Shown here: piece after piece, positions 1 through 6,237 of the stretch
Layout of the letters: the number at the start of each line of letters is the position of its first letter
How positions within the stretch are numbered: position 1 is the first letter of the stretch
NCBI GenBank assembly: GCA_947378615.1
Contig: CANCKV010000205.1
Coordinates: 1-6,298, forward strand
From: Chitinophagaceae bacterium
GTDB lineage: Bacteria; Bacteroidota; Bacteroidia; Chitinophagales; Chitinophagaceae
DNA: 6,298 nt
Direction: 5' to 3'
The notes under the pieces: model-generated
Databases searched by the model: none
Told to the model about the DNA's origin: nothing
Seen by the model: the letters and a program-made list of their open reading frames with translations, nothing else
Made by a program: the position numbers and the translations under genes

Positions 1-2767
1 ATTCCTTGCCGAGTCAGGTATTCCATTAACTGTTACGGGTGTGGTCGTAAATAACAAGCCTTATGATGGTACAACAACTGCTACACTTGCTTCTACTGGT
101 TCTCTAAGTGGTGTTTTGGTAGGCGATGATGTTTCCTTGTCTTCTCAAAGTGTTGCTTTCTCGAGTCAGAATGTAGGTACAGGAATTGCAATCAATACTA
201 ATTTCTTGACTACCGGCGCAAATGCAGGGGCTTATTCACTTTCGCAACCATCTTTGACAGCAAATATTACAGCTTTGTCTTTGACTATCACTGCAAATGA
301 TGCATCTAAGAATTATGGTGCGTCAATTGTTGGAACTAATTCTACAGCCTTCACTTCCTCAGGATTATTAAGTGGGGAAACTATTGGAACTGTTACCCTA
401 AACTATAGTGGAGGAGGTTCTGCTAGTGCTTCCGTTGGAACCTATAATATTGTTCCTTCAAATCCTGTTGCTTCAAGTGGTGCATTCATTGCAGGTAACT
501 ATTCCATCAATTATGTGAATGGTACATTGACAGTAATTGCAGGTTCTCATGGTCAGTGGACAGGTATTACAAGTACTGATTTTAGCATACCTACAAACTG
601 GGCAGATGGTATTGTTCCTGCTGCAGGTGATAATGTAATCATCTCTTCAGGTGCAACAAATTATCCTGTCTTAACTACAAATGATACGATAGGAAGTCTA
701 GTTTACGCAAGTGGTACTTTCATAGGACTTGGTGGTAATACCCTTACGATTAACAATGAAGTCAACGGTAGTGGTACGATTAAGAGTACTTCTACTTCTA
801 GTCTCGTACTAAACGGTACTACTGGAACTGTTTCTTTTGATGCAACAAATGATACCATTCAAAATCTTACACTCACTACAGGTGCTACTGTTACTTTAGG
901 AAGTACATTATTAATTGTTGGTGATGCTAATGCAGGTTTGGTTACAATTGGTATCGGAGCAACGATGACTACAGGTGGTCATTTGACCCTACTTTCCGAT
1001 TCTTTAGGTACGGCAAGTATTGGGCAAATTGTGGGTACTATCTCTGGAAATGTAACCGTTCAACGGTATATTTCAGCTAAGTCAGTTCGTAAATACACTA
1101 TGTTAGGAAGCCCTGTTACTCAATCTATTCATAATGCATGGCAACAACAGGTATATATAACCGGTGCAGGAAGTGGTGGTACAGTTTGTGGTGCTGCAAA
1201 TAGTAATGGTTTCGACAAAACAAATAGCAATACGCCAAGTATGTTTACCTATAACGCTTCTAAGGTAAATAATAGTCGGTGGGTAAGTGTACCTAATACT
1301 AGTGGTAACCTTACACCGGGAGTAGGTTATCAAATGAATATCCGTGGGGATAGGAACTTAGGTTCTTGTACCGACCAATTAACAAGTAATACCCCTGCAC
1401 CTCCTACAGCCGTAACTTTAAGTGCTACCGGCAAGATTGATACAGGTAATGTGGTGGTAAATTTGAATGCACCTACAACACACTTATATACCCTAGTGGC
1501 AAATCCTTATCCATCCACTATCAGTTTCACCAATTTGTATTTGGATAATGAAGGTAATGTCAATAACAATATGTGGACATACAGTCCTTTTGGAAATGGC
1601 AATTATACTACATATTCTAGTGGAACAATTGTAAATGGTGCGACCGGATTCGATGGTACTAGTGGCGATTACATTGCTAGTGGTCAGGCATTCTTTGTTC
1701 AGGCTGCCAATCCAATTGCAAATAGTGCAGCAGTAAATTTCCATGAATCACACAAGATTTCAAATGTTGTTCCAAATACACGTTATTTCGGAACTGCTTC
1801 TAATCAATTATTGAGGATTGGTTTAAACTCAACCGCTAATAACAGATTGGATGAAATAGTAGTTCGCTTCAGAGGTGATGGTTCTACAAGCTATAATCCA
1901 CAAATAGATGCGGCCTCGTTGAATGCAGGTAATCAAGTATTAGTGGCGTTGAAGGGTGGAAATAAAGTGGCAATTGCAACGTTACCTCAAACAATTGTAA
2001 TGGATACAACACAGTTAGCCGTGACAAGTGCCTCCTCAGGTACTTATCGCTTGTCTTTCAGCGATTATCAAGGAATAGATACTACCACTTCGATTTTATT
2101 GGTAGATAAATTCTTGAATACAACACAAGACATTCGTTCGAATCAACAATACGAATTCAATGTGACAAGTGATACGGCAAGTCAAGGTAATAATCGTTTT
2201 GAAGTCATCTTCAAGGGTGGAACCACTTTGCCTGTCAACTTTACAAATGTTACTGCAACTGAAAACACAGAAGGTGTTGAAGTCAATTGGAAAGTGGCTA
2301 CTGAAAAGAGTATTGCTGAATATAAGGTTGAGCGTAGCATTGATGCAACTAACTTTACTACAATTGTTACAACGAAGGCAACAGGTGCAAGCAGCTATTC
2401 CTTTGAAGATGGCAAGCCTACTTCAGCAACTACCTACTATCGCATCGAGGCAATAGGAAATGATGGTAGCATCTCATTTAGTAATATCTTCAAACTAACC
2501 ACTAACCACTCACCACTAACAACTATGAGCATTTATCCTAATCCTGTTCAGGATAAGCTAAATATTACAATGAACAATGTAATAGGTGGCAACTATAAGG
2601 TAAGGATATTGTCAGTGGCTGGAATTGAAGTGTTCAGTAAGGCAGAAGAGGCTGCGATAGGAAATACAATTACTGTTTCAGCAAGTTCTTTGTCAGGCGG
2701 TGTGTATATGGTAGAATTAACAGATGCTACAGGATTTAAGCAATTAAAGTCATTTGTAAAGCAATAA
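1..2767 (+). CDS. T9SS-exported adhesin-like surface protein (5' partial)
   Basis: The reading frame is open to the left edge (first full codon at nt 2, FLAESGIPLTVTG...), so the true start lies outside and the GTG at 41 should not be taken as a start. About 921 residues are visible. Order of parts: a YDG-type module (nt about 2-275, motif NNKPYDGTTTATL); an MBG-type module (about 275-541, ending NYSINYVNGTLTV); a Gly/Thr/Ser-rich beta-strand region opening with QWTGITSTDFSIPTNW (about 542-1060); a long region found in many Bacteroidota surface proteins (about 1060-2220, starting VTVQRYISAKSVRKYTMLGSP); a fibronectin III-like module (about 2222-2494, VEVNWKVATEKSIAEYKVERS, then YYRIEAIGNDG); a short linker made of heptamer repeats (2496-2523); and a type A C-terminal sorting domain (2525-2764, SIYPNPVQDKLNI ... 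GGVYMVELTD ... LKSFVKQ). This architecture predicts Sec export, then T9SS transport across the outer membrane to the surface or medium. Adhesion is inferred from the modules; no enzyme domain is seen. Stops TAA-TAA-TAG follow in frame. Confidence 0.93.
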   Translation, partial: FLAESGIPLTVTGVVVNNKPYDGTTTATLASTGSLSGVLVGDDVSLSSQSVAFSSQNVGTGIAINTNFLTTGANAGAYSLSQPSLTANITALSLTITANDASKNYGASIVGTNSTAFTSSGLLSGETIGTVTLNYSGGGSASASVGTYNIVPSNPVASSGAFIAGNYSINYVNGTLTVIAGSHGQWTGITSTDFSIPTNWADGIVPAAGDNVIISSGATNYPVLTTNDTIGSLVYASGTFIGLGGNTLTINNEVNGSGTIKSTSTSSLVLNGTTGTVSFDATNDTIQNLTLTTGATVTLGSTLLIVGDANAGLVTIGIGATMTTGGHLTLLSDSLGTASIGQIVGTISGNVTVQRYISAKSVRKYTMLGSPVTQSIHNAWQQQVYITGAGSGGTVCGAANSNGFDKTNSNTPSMFTYNASKVNNSRWVSVPNTSGNLTPGVGYQMNIRGDRNLGSCTDQLTSNTPAPPTAVTLSATGKIDTGNVVVNLNAPTTHLYTLVANPYPSTISFTNLYLDNEGNVNNNMWTYSPFGNGNYTTYSSGTIVNGATGFDGTSGDYIASGQAFFVQAANPIANSAAVNFHESHKISNVVPNTRYFGTASNQLLRIGLNSTANNRLDEIVVRFRGDGSTSYNPQIDAASLNAGNQVLVALKGGNKVAIATLPQTIVMDTTQLAVTSASSGTYRLSFSDYQGIDTTTSILLVDKFLNTTQDIRSNQQYEFNVTSDTASQGNNRFEVIFKGGTTLPVNFTNVTATENTEGVEVNWKVATEKSIAEYKVERSIDATNFTTIVTTKATGASSYSFEDGKPTSATTYYRIEAIGNDGSISFSNIFKLTTNHSPLTTMSIYPNPVQDKLNITMNNVIGGNYKVRILSVAGIEVFSKAEEAAIGNTITVSASSLSGGVYMVELTDATGFKQLKSFVKQ
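2496..2523 (+). repeat. Four heptamer units inside the adhesin coding sequence
   Basis: Four consecutive 7-bp units: TAACCAC (2496-2502), TAACCAC (2503-2509), TCACCAC (2510-2516) and TAACAAC (2517-2523). They encode the linker LTTNHSPLTT between the fibronectin III-like module and the T9SS sorting domain, whose first residue is the Met at 2525. The unit TAACCAC is the same as the last two units of the array at 4139-4152. Because seven is not a multiple of three, any change in unit number shifts the frame. Confidence 0.8.
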
Positions 2768-2776
2768 TAATAGTAC

Positions 2777-2803
2777 GGGCGGGGCTTTGTCCCCGCCTTT
2801 TTT
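2777..2803 (+). terminator. Intrinsic terminator of the adhesin gene
   Basis: A perfect 7-bp stem, GGCGGGG (2778-2784) with CCCCGCC (2791-2797), encloses a 6-nt loop (CTTTGT) and is followed by six T residues (2798-2803). G2777 can add a G-U pair. It starts 10 nt after the first stop codon. It separates the adhesin transcript from the lipoprotein gene, which has its own promoter. Confidence 0.92.
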
Positions 2804-2967
2804 GATTTATCTTTTAATGTGCAGATGTTAACTCCTTTCTTAATTCAAGGCTGTTTTCTATAACCGAGTTCCCAATACTCTAATTAGCAATCTTTATGAA
2901 CAACATTTTAAAGAATTAATTAAAAGGCTGTTCTTTCCAATGTTGTCTTGAGCTTATGTTCTAAAAC
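2804..2967. other. AT-rich spacer without a recognised gene
   Basis: No credible coding sequence or RNA gene is seen on either strand. The words AGGCTGTTTTCT (about 2848-2859) and AGGCTGTTCTTT (about 2926-2937) make a short imperfect direct repeat. No other structure stands out before the promoter of the next gene. Confidence 0.5.
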
Positions 2968-2999
2968 TTTTTAAATCAAAACACAAAATCTTATATTTG
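2968..2999 (+). promoter_or_regulatory. Bacteroidota-type promoter of the lipoprotein gene
   Basis: TATATTTG at 2992-2999 matches the Bacteroidota -7 consensus TAnnTTTG exactly. A TTTT at 2968-2971 (consensus TTTG, three of four) lies 20 nt upstream, within the usual spacing for the -33 element. The expected transcription start is near 3006, giving a leader of roughly 78 nt. The leader contains runs of seven T and eight A and a short TAA repeat (about 3049-3059). Confidence 0.62.
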
Positions 3000-3083
3000 G
3001 TTATCGGTATTTTTTTAATGACTGTTCAATTAATTCCAACAAAAAAAATAATAATAATCACTCATCTTCAAAGCATTTTCATC

Positions 3084-3719
3084 ATGAAAAGTCTTTCTTT
3101 TTATTACCACAAACTATTTTTCTTGTGTTTGTTAGTATTCTTTTCAAGTTGCAACGGAATTGCCACTGAACTTCAAGCTCAAGAAACAGGAAGTTTCAGA
3201 GATTCAAGAGATGGAAAAGTATATCAATCCATCAAAATAGGGGAATTATGGATAATGTCTGAAAATTTTGCTTATAAACCTGATAATGGAAAATATTGGG
3301 CTTATAATAATGACACCAATTATGTAGCAAAGTACGGTTATTTATATGATTGGGAAACAGCCAAAAAAGTGACACCTAAAGGATGGCATTTACCTTCAAG
3401 AACCGAATTTAAGATGATACGTAAATCCTTTGGTGGGAAATGGGATTTGGTTAAATATTTAGGGGGCACAATGGAAATTGTCTATAGTAGAATGATAAAG
3501 AAAGATGGATTAAATGTAAAATTTGGAGGAACTTGTAATCAAAAAGGACAATTTTGGAATATCAATCTAACTACTGACTTTTGGAGCTCCACGATAGGTG
3601 GTTATTTTGATAATGGACCCTTTTATTACAGAATCGACAGTCGAGACACTACAGCTTATCAAGGTTCTGTTGATTCAGAATATGACGGAAAGAGTGTAAG
3701 GTTTATAAAGGATTACTAA
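3084..3719 (+). CDS. Lipoprotein with Fib_succ_major (Fibrobacter paralogous) domain
   Basis: A 211-residue protein if started at ATG 3084. This start opens a clean lipoprotein signal: MK, a hydrophobic stretch (residues 11-20, FFLCLLVFF) and a lipobox-like FSSC with the lipidated Cys at 23. The frame is open upstream to a TTG at 2997, but that codon lies in the promoter. An ATG at 3018 would put 22 extra, partly polar residues before the signal. The mature part (residues about 37-211) fits the Fib_succ_major domain family: FRDSRDGKVYQSIKIG (38-53), then W-x-x-x-EN (56-61), YGYLYDWETAK (84-94), PKGWHLPSRTEF (98-109), DFWSST, and a C-terminal SVRFIKDY. The family occurs as secreted or surface lipoproteins in Fibrobacter and Bacteroidota; its molecular function is not established, so none is given. 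No strong surface-export signal (Asp/Glu cluster) follows the Cys, so whether it is periplasm- or surface-facing is open. The gene has its own promoter, is convergent with the GH97 gene, and has no classic terminator except possible hairpins in the downstream repeat element. Confidence 0.88.
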   Translation: MKSLSFYYHKLFFLCLLVFFSSCNGIATELQAQETGSFRDSRDGKVYQSIKIGELWIMSENFAYKPDNGKYWAYNNDTNYVAKYGYLYDWETAKKVTPKGWHLPSRTEFKMIRKSFGGKWDLVKYLGGTMEIVYSRMIKKDGLNVKFGGTCNQKGQFWNINLTTDFWSSTIGGYFDNGPFYYRIDSRDTTAYQGSVDSEYDGKSVRFIKDY

Positions 3720-3736
3720 ACAATTATGTTTTTCAT

Positions 3737-3743
3737 CCCCCCC
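3737..3743. repeat. C7 homopolymer at the left border of the inverted-repeat element
   Basis: Seven C residues precede the left terminal repeat; the seventh is also its first base. The right border is followed by CCC-A-CCC-A-CCC (4035-4045). Both flanks are thus C-rich in the same orientation, not inverted. A three-base CCC duplication on each side could be a target duplication, but the composition makes this weak. Confidence 0.6.
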
Positions 3744-3782
3744 AATGTCATTAAGTTAAGCGTACTAATCGAAAATAGGGGT

Positions 3783-3803
3783 GTCAGACTGAGCCTGTCG
3801 AAG
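3783..3803 (+). repeat. REP-like repeat, forward copy
   Basis: This 21-bp copy (GTCAGACTGAGCC, then TGTCGAAG) matches the reverse complement of 3911-3931 at 19 of 21 positions. Its core AGCCTGTCGAA (3792-3802) is also the perfect complement of 3841-3851, giving an 11-bp hairpin with a 38-nt loop. Confidence 0.75.
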
Positions 3804-3840
3804 GCGTACAAAGAGGAAATGAACCTAGAATTATCCCGGT

Positions 3841-3851
3841 TTCGACAGGCT
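3841..3851 (-). repeat. REP-like repeat, short inverted copy
   Basis: TTCGACAGGCT is the exact reverse complement of 3792-3802. It could pair locally with the forward copy in competition with the longer inverted copy at 3911-3931. Confidence 0.65.
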
Positions 3852-3910
3852 GCTAATGACAAGTCGTTTTTTGTTTGAAAATCAATGATGAAAGTTTAAG
3901 TTGCTTACGG

Positions 3911-3931
3911 CTTCGACGGGCTCAGCCTGAC
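3911..3931 (-). repeat. REP-like repeat, inverted copy
   Basis: CTTCGACGGGCTC followed by AGCCTGAC is the imperfect reverse complement of 3783-3803, with two differences. In RNA from the plus strand one becomes a G-U pair and the other an A-C mismatch, so a stem of about 21 bp with a 107-nt loop is possible. Confidence 0.75.
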
Positions 3932-4075
3932 AATCACCCTGATTTTCGGAGAATATGTGAAGTCATTTCAAAAAGCTTGAGAAACTATCATAACTGCCTC
4001 AACCTGACAGCCGTTCCTTAACTTAATGACATTGCCCACCCACCCACATACATAAATAGCATTCATAACAACTAG

Positions 4076-4152
4076 ATACTTGTAACTTGAAACCTGTAAT
4101 CACTAATCACTAATCACTAATCACTAATCACTAATCACTAACCACTAACCAC
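4076..4152. repeat. Heptamer tandem repeat array 1 (11 units)
   Basis: Six perfect copies of TAATCAC (4097-4138) are followed by two of TAACCAC (4139-4152): 56 bp of clean 7-bp repeat. Three diverged words in the same phase precede them: ATACTTG (4076-4082), TAACTTG (4083-4089) and AAACCTG (4090-4096). The last base of the array (C4152) is the third base of the TAG stop codon of the minus-strand GH97 gene. Read on the minus strand, the units are GTGGTTA and GTGATTA and lie at the 3' end of that transcript. Confidence 0.93.
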
Positions 4153-5978
4153 TATTCCGTAATATAAATTGCTTGCCCTGTTTTTCCCTTTAGCGATACC
4201 GTAAAGGATTCCCCACCAATGATTGTTTCAGTTCTATTCTCGATGCTGTTATAGGAATCTTCAAAAAAGGTTGCCTTGTATGATTTTCCCTTTACTAGGA
4301 AATTGAATTTGATGGTATCCTGCCAATCTTCCAATCCTGCCGCACTACCCACAAACCATGTCTTCCCACTTCTACGGGCAACACTGATTCCTTTGCCAAT
4401 ATCCCCTGCCAAATAATGTGTTTCATTCCACACCGTCGGCACTAGTTTAAAAAACTCAATCTCCCTTTCATTAGTATATTCCAAGGGTTTTCCATACCAA
4501 AACATGGCTTGCAATGGACTGAAATAAATGACTGTCAAAGCCAATTGCTGTGCCATACTCACATTCAGATTCTTGGTATATCTGTTGCTTGAATTGGGAT
4601 AACAAAAAGTAAAGTCTGCTGCTCCAGCCAAAAAACGGGTAAAGGGAAGTACAGTAGTATGAAATGCATCTGGACTATTTTCGTCGCCCCTAATTCCCTC
4701 TTGCGTTAGTAAGTTAGGATAGGTTCTGCTAAGTCCTGTTGGCTTATAATTATCATGGATATTCAAAATGAACCCGTAGTCTTGCACTTTTTTGATGGCA
4801 GCAGCAATCCATTCAATCCCCTTTTGTGAAAAGCCATCGACGAAACCAAACTTAACGCCAACTGCACCCCAATTCTTAAATTGTTGCAATGTCTTATCTA
4901 ATTGCATCCGTAATCCCTGATTATAATTAACGTATAAAATCACCCCGATTCCCTTCTTTTTTCCGTATTCAACAACTTTAGGCATTTCAATCGTACTTCT
5001 CGGGGCAAGCACAGCCATATTAGCATCAAAGTCTTTGTCATTATACCACGAACCATCAAATAGGATATATTTAAAATTGTTTTTTGCAGCAAAATCTATG
5101 CAATCAAAACCACCTTCAGTTGTCAGTGTCACGCATCGTATCAGCTTTCCCGGCTTAACCCAAGAAGGTATTCCGTTGTGAGATTGTGGATTCAATTTTA
5201 AGTATAATTCACTGTAATCATGCAAACCAATTGCAGTTTTTGACATACAGATAGTTCGCCAAGGAGTTTGAAAATCACCATTCACTTTCACAAACGCATC
5301 TTTTTTATACGCCATTGTTAGGCTATGTAGATTGTCTCCCCTTTTAAGTTCACACTTTGTATAATTATCATTATTTGCTTCGCCGATACTCAAATACAGA
5401 TGTCCATTTGTTAGGGTAGAAGGTAAATCGGAAAAGCCATTCAGTTGGTCAATATCAATTGGAGTAAATACGGATTCGTGATGATATTGATAGATTGTAT
5501 AGCTTCCTGTGAGATTATATTGCGTATTTTCTATCATTGAACCCTCCGTTGATTGTGAAGGCAATTTATATCTAAATGCTACAGCCCCATCAAAGATCCT
5601 TGCAATAAAGTGAAAGTTGATGGAAGGGGATTTGCAATTCAATCTTATTTCATTATACACATTTGCAATAGAGTCGTTTTCACCTAAGGTCCAACCAAAT
5701 TTCTCAGAAACAGATTTCAATTCCTTGTTTACAAATTCAGTCTTTTCTCCAGCTGCCACATCATTTAGCTTGAACCCGACTGAAGACCACACTATAGTTT
5801 CATTTCCCATAAACGTCACACCATAATACATCTTCCCCTCCTTGTCAATCCCAATATTCATTACGGTTTGTTTGTTAGGTGAAGCGATTGAATAAATACT
5901 TTTCACTTGAGCCTTACCTACCAACCCTATAGAAAACAACAAAACTGCAATTACTCCGATGCCCAATATCCTTTTCAT
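4152..5978 (-). CDS. Secreted glycoside hydrolase family 97 protein, atypical active site
   Basis: The 608-residue length fits GH97. The ATG at 5978 opens a type I signal peptide (MKR, hydrophobic residues 4-20, likely cleavage after GKA at 23). Layout: N-terminal GH97 beta-sandwich (about 25-270), catalytic (beta/alpha)8 barrel (about 275-500), C-terminal beta domain (about 500-608). Family landmarks are WVKPGK (273-278), LTTEGGFDCIDFAAKNNFKY (285-304), FDGSWY (307-312), YKPTGLSRTYPN (411-422), the acidic loop QEGIRGDEN (426-434) and LPFTRFLAG (444-452). GH97 enzymes are exo-acting alpha-glucosidases or alpha-galactosidases, often calcium-dependent and periplasmic. By spacing against the Bacteroides enzymes, Glu433 is the likely general acid (or acid/base). 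The retaining nucleophile Asp is replaced by Gly378 (VKFGFVDG), as in inverting SusB-type enzymes. The SusB-type base Glu position is Asp409 (NIHDN), and Glu427 matches a metal-ligand Glu. Family assignment is strong; substrate and mechanism are open. No Shine-Dalgarno sequence is seen, as is usual in Bacteroidota. The gene stands alone, with no SusC/SusD genes in view. Confidence 0.93.
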   Translation of the reverse strand: MKRILGIGVIAVLLFSIGLVGKAQVKSIYSIASPNKQTVMNIGIDKEGKMYYGVTFMGNETIVWSSVGFKLNDVAAGEKTEFVNKELKSVSEKFGWTLGENDSIANVYNEIRLNCKSPSINFHFIARIFDGAVAFRYKLPSQSTEGSMIENTQYNLTGSYTIYQYHHESVFTPIDIDQLNGFSDLPSTLTNGHLYLSIGEANNDNYTKCELKRGDNLHSLTMAYKKDAFVKVNGDFQTPWRTICMSKTAIGLHDYSELYLKLNPQSHNGIPSWVKPGKLIRCVTLTTEGGFDCIDFAAKNNFKYILFDGSWYNDKDFDANMAVLAPRSTIEMPKVVEYGKKKGIGVILYVNYNQGLRMQLDKTLQQFKNWGAVGVKFGFVDGFSQKGIEWIAAAIKKVQDYGFILNIHDNYKPTGLSRTYPNLLTQEGIRGDENSPDAFHTTVLPFTRFLAGAADFTFCYPNSSNRYTKNLNVSMAQQLALTVIYFSPLQAMFWYGKPLEYTNEREIEFFKLVPTVWNETHYLAGDIGKGISVARRSGKTWFVGSAAGLEDWQDTIKFNFLVKGKSYKATFFEDSYNSIENRTETIIGGESFTVSLKGKTGQAIYITE

Positions 5979-6174
5979 AATTCTAAAATATTCAAATAGT
6001 GATTAAATTAACAACTTAATACCACAGATTCCTAAAAAATGGAGCGCTTAATTCGTTAGAATATTATGTATTTTAAGCCATTATTTAGGACAATAAAATG
6101 CAAAACTTTATTTTTAAAAACTCACCTAATTGACATGCTAAAATGAAACTACTTAACCTTAATTTATCGTCAAT
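5979..6174. other. AT-rich upstream region of the GH97 gene
   Basis: No credible gene is seen. The promoter of the minus-strand GH97 gene should lie here. The best -7-like word is AAGTTTTG on the minus strand (plus 6101-6108), which differs from TAnnTTTG at one defined position and lacks a clear -33 partner, so it is not called. The small palindrome AGCGCT (6043-6048) is the only local symmetry noticed. Confidence 0.45.
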
Positions 6175-6237
6175 AAAAACCTACTACTTAATACCTAATA
6201 CCTAATACCTAATACCTAATACCTACTACTTAAAACC
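6175..6237. repeat. Heptamer tandem repeat array 2 (9 units)
   Basis: Units in strict 7-bp phase: AAAAACC (6175-6181), TACTACT (6182-6188), five perfect TAATACC (6189-6223), TACTACT (6224-6230), TAAAACC (6231-6237). The period matches array 1 and the coding repeat at 2496-2523, but the core word differs. The variant units are arranged almost symmetrically around the uniform core. Confidence 0.92.

Larger units (their letters stand above)
3743..4034. repeat. 292-bp MITE-like element with 18-bp terminal inverted repeats
   Basis: CAATGTCATTAAGTTAAG at 3743-3760 is matched by its perfect reverse complement at 4017-4034. The interior has no convincing reading frame and contains REP-like inverted copies (3783-3803, 3841-3851 and 3911-3931) plus a degraded fourth piece, CCTCAACCTGACAG (3997-4010). 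The perfect long ends and non-coding interior fit a non-autonomous miniature inverted-repeat element or a compound of dispersed intergenic repeats. It sits between two convergent genes, where such elements are tolerated and may help end transcription. The end sequence and the GAGCCTGTCGAAG-type core resemble dispersed intergenic repeats in Bacteroidota genomes, but this is from memory and not checked. Confidence 0.72.

Noticed and set aside
41..43. GTG as the start codon of the adhesin gene
   Set aside because: The frame is open to the left edge and GTG encodes a Val inside the TVTGVVVNNKPYDG beginning of a YDG-type module, so the gene is truncated by the window.
1103..1744. Two minus-strand reading frames (1103-1333 and 1493-1744)
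   Set aside because: They lie opposite the adhesin coding sequence, have Cys/Thr/Ile-rich composition typical of antisense shadow, and no recognisable motif.
2169..2456. Plus-strand frame of 95 codons inside the adhesin gene
   Set aside because: It overlaps the fibronectin III-like module in another frame, with Leu/Gln-rich low-complexity product and no support.
3761..4016. A transposase or small gene inside the inverted-repeat element
   Set aside because: No reading frame of useful length with a start and conserved motif was found in the interior on either strand.
4034..4046. G-quadruplex on the minus strand
   Set aside because: Only three adjacent GGG tracts are present (GGGTGGGTGGG), so a complete four-tract motif is missing.
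4097..4152. CRISPR array
   Set aside because: The repeats are 7 bp and contiguous with no unique spacers.
5617..5826. Plus-strand frame of 69 codons opposite the GH97 gene
   Set aside because: It is antisense to the conserved GH97 N-terminal domain and has no own motif.
6101..6108. Promoter -7 element for the GH97 gene
   Set aside because: AAGTTTTG lacks the first T of TAnnTTTG and has no -33 partner at the right distance.
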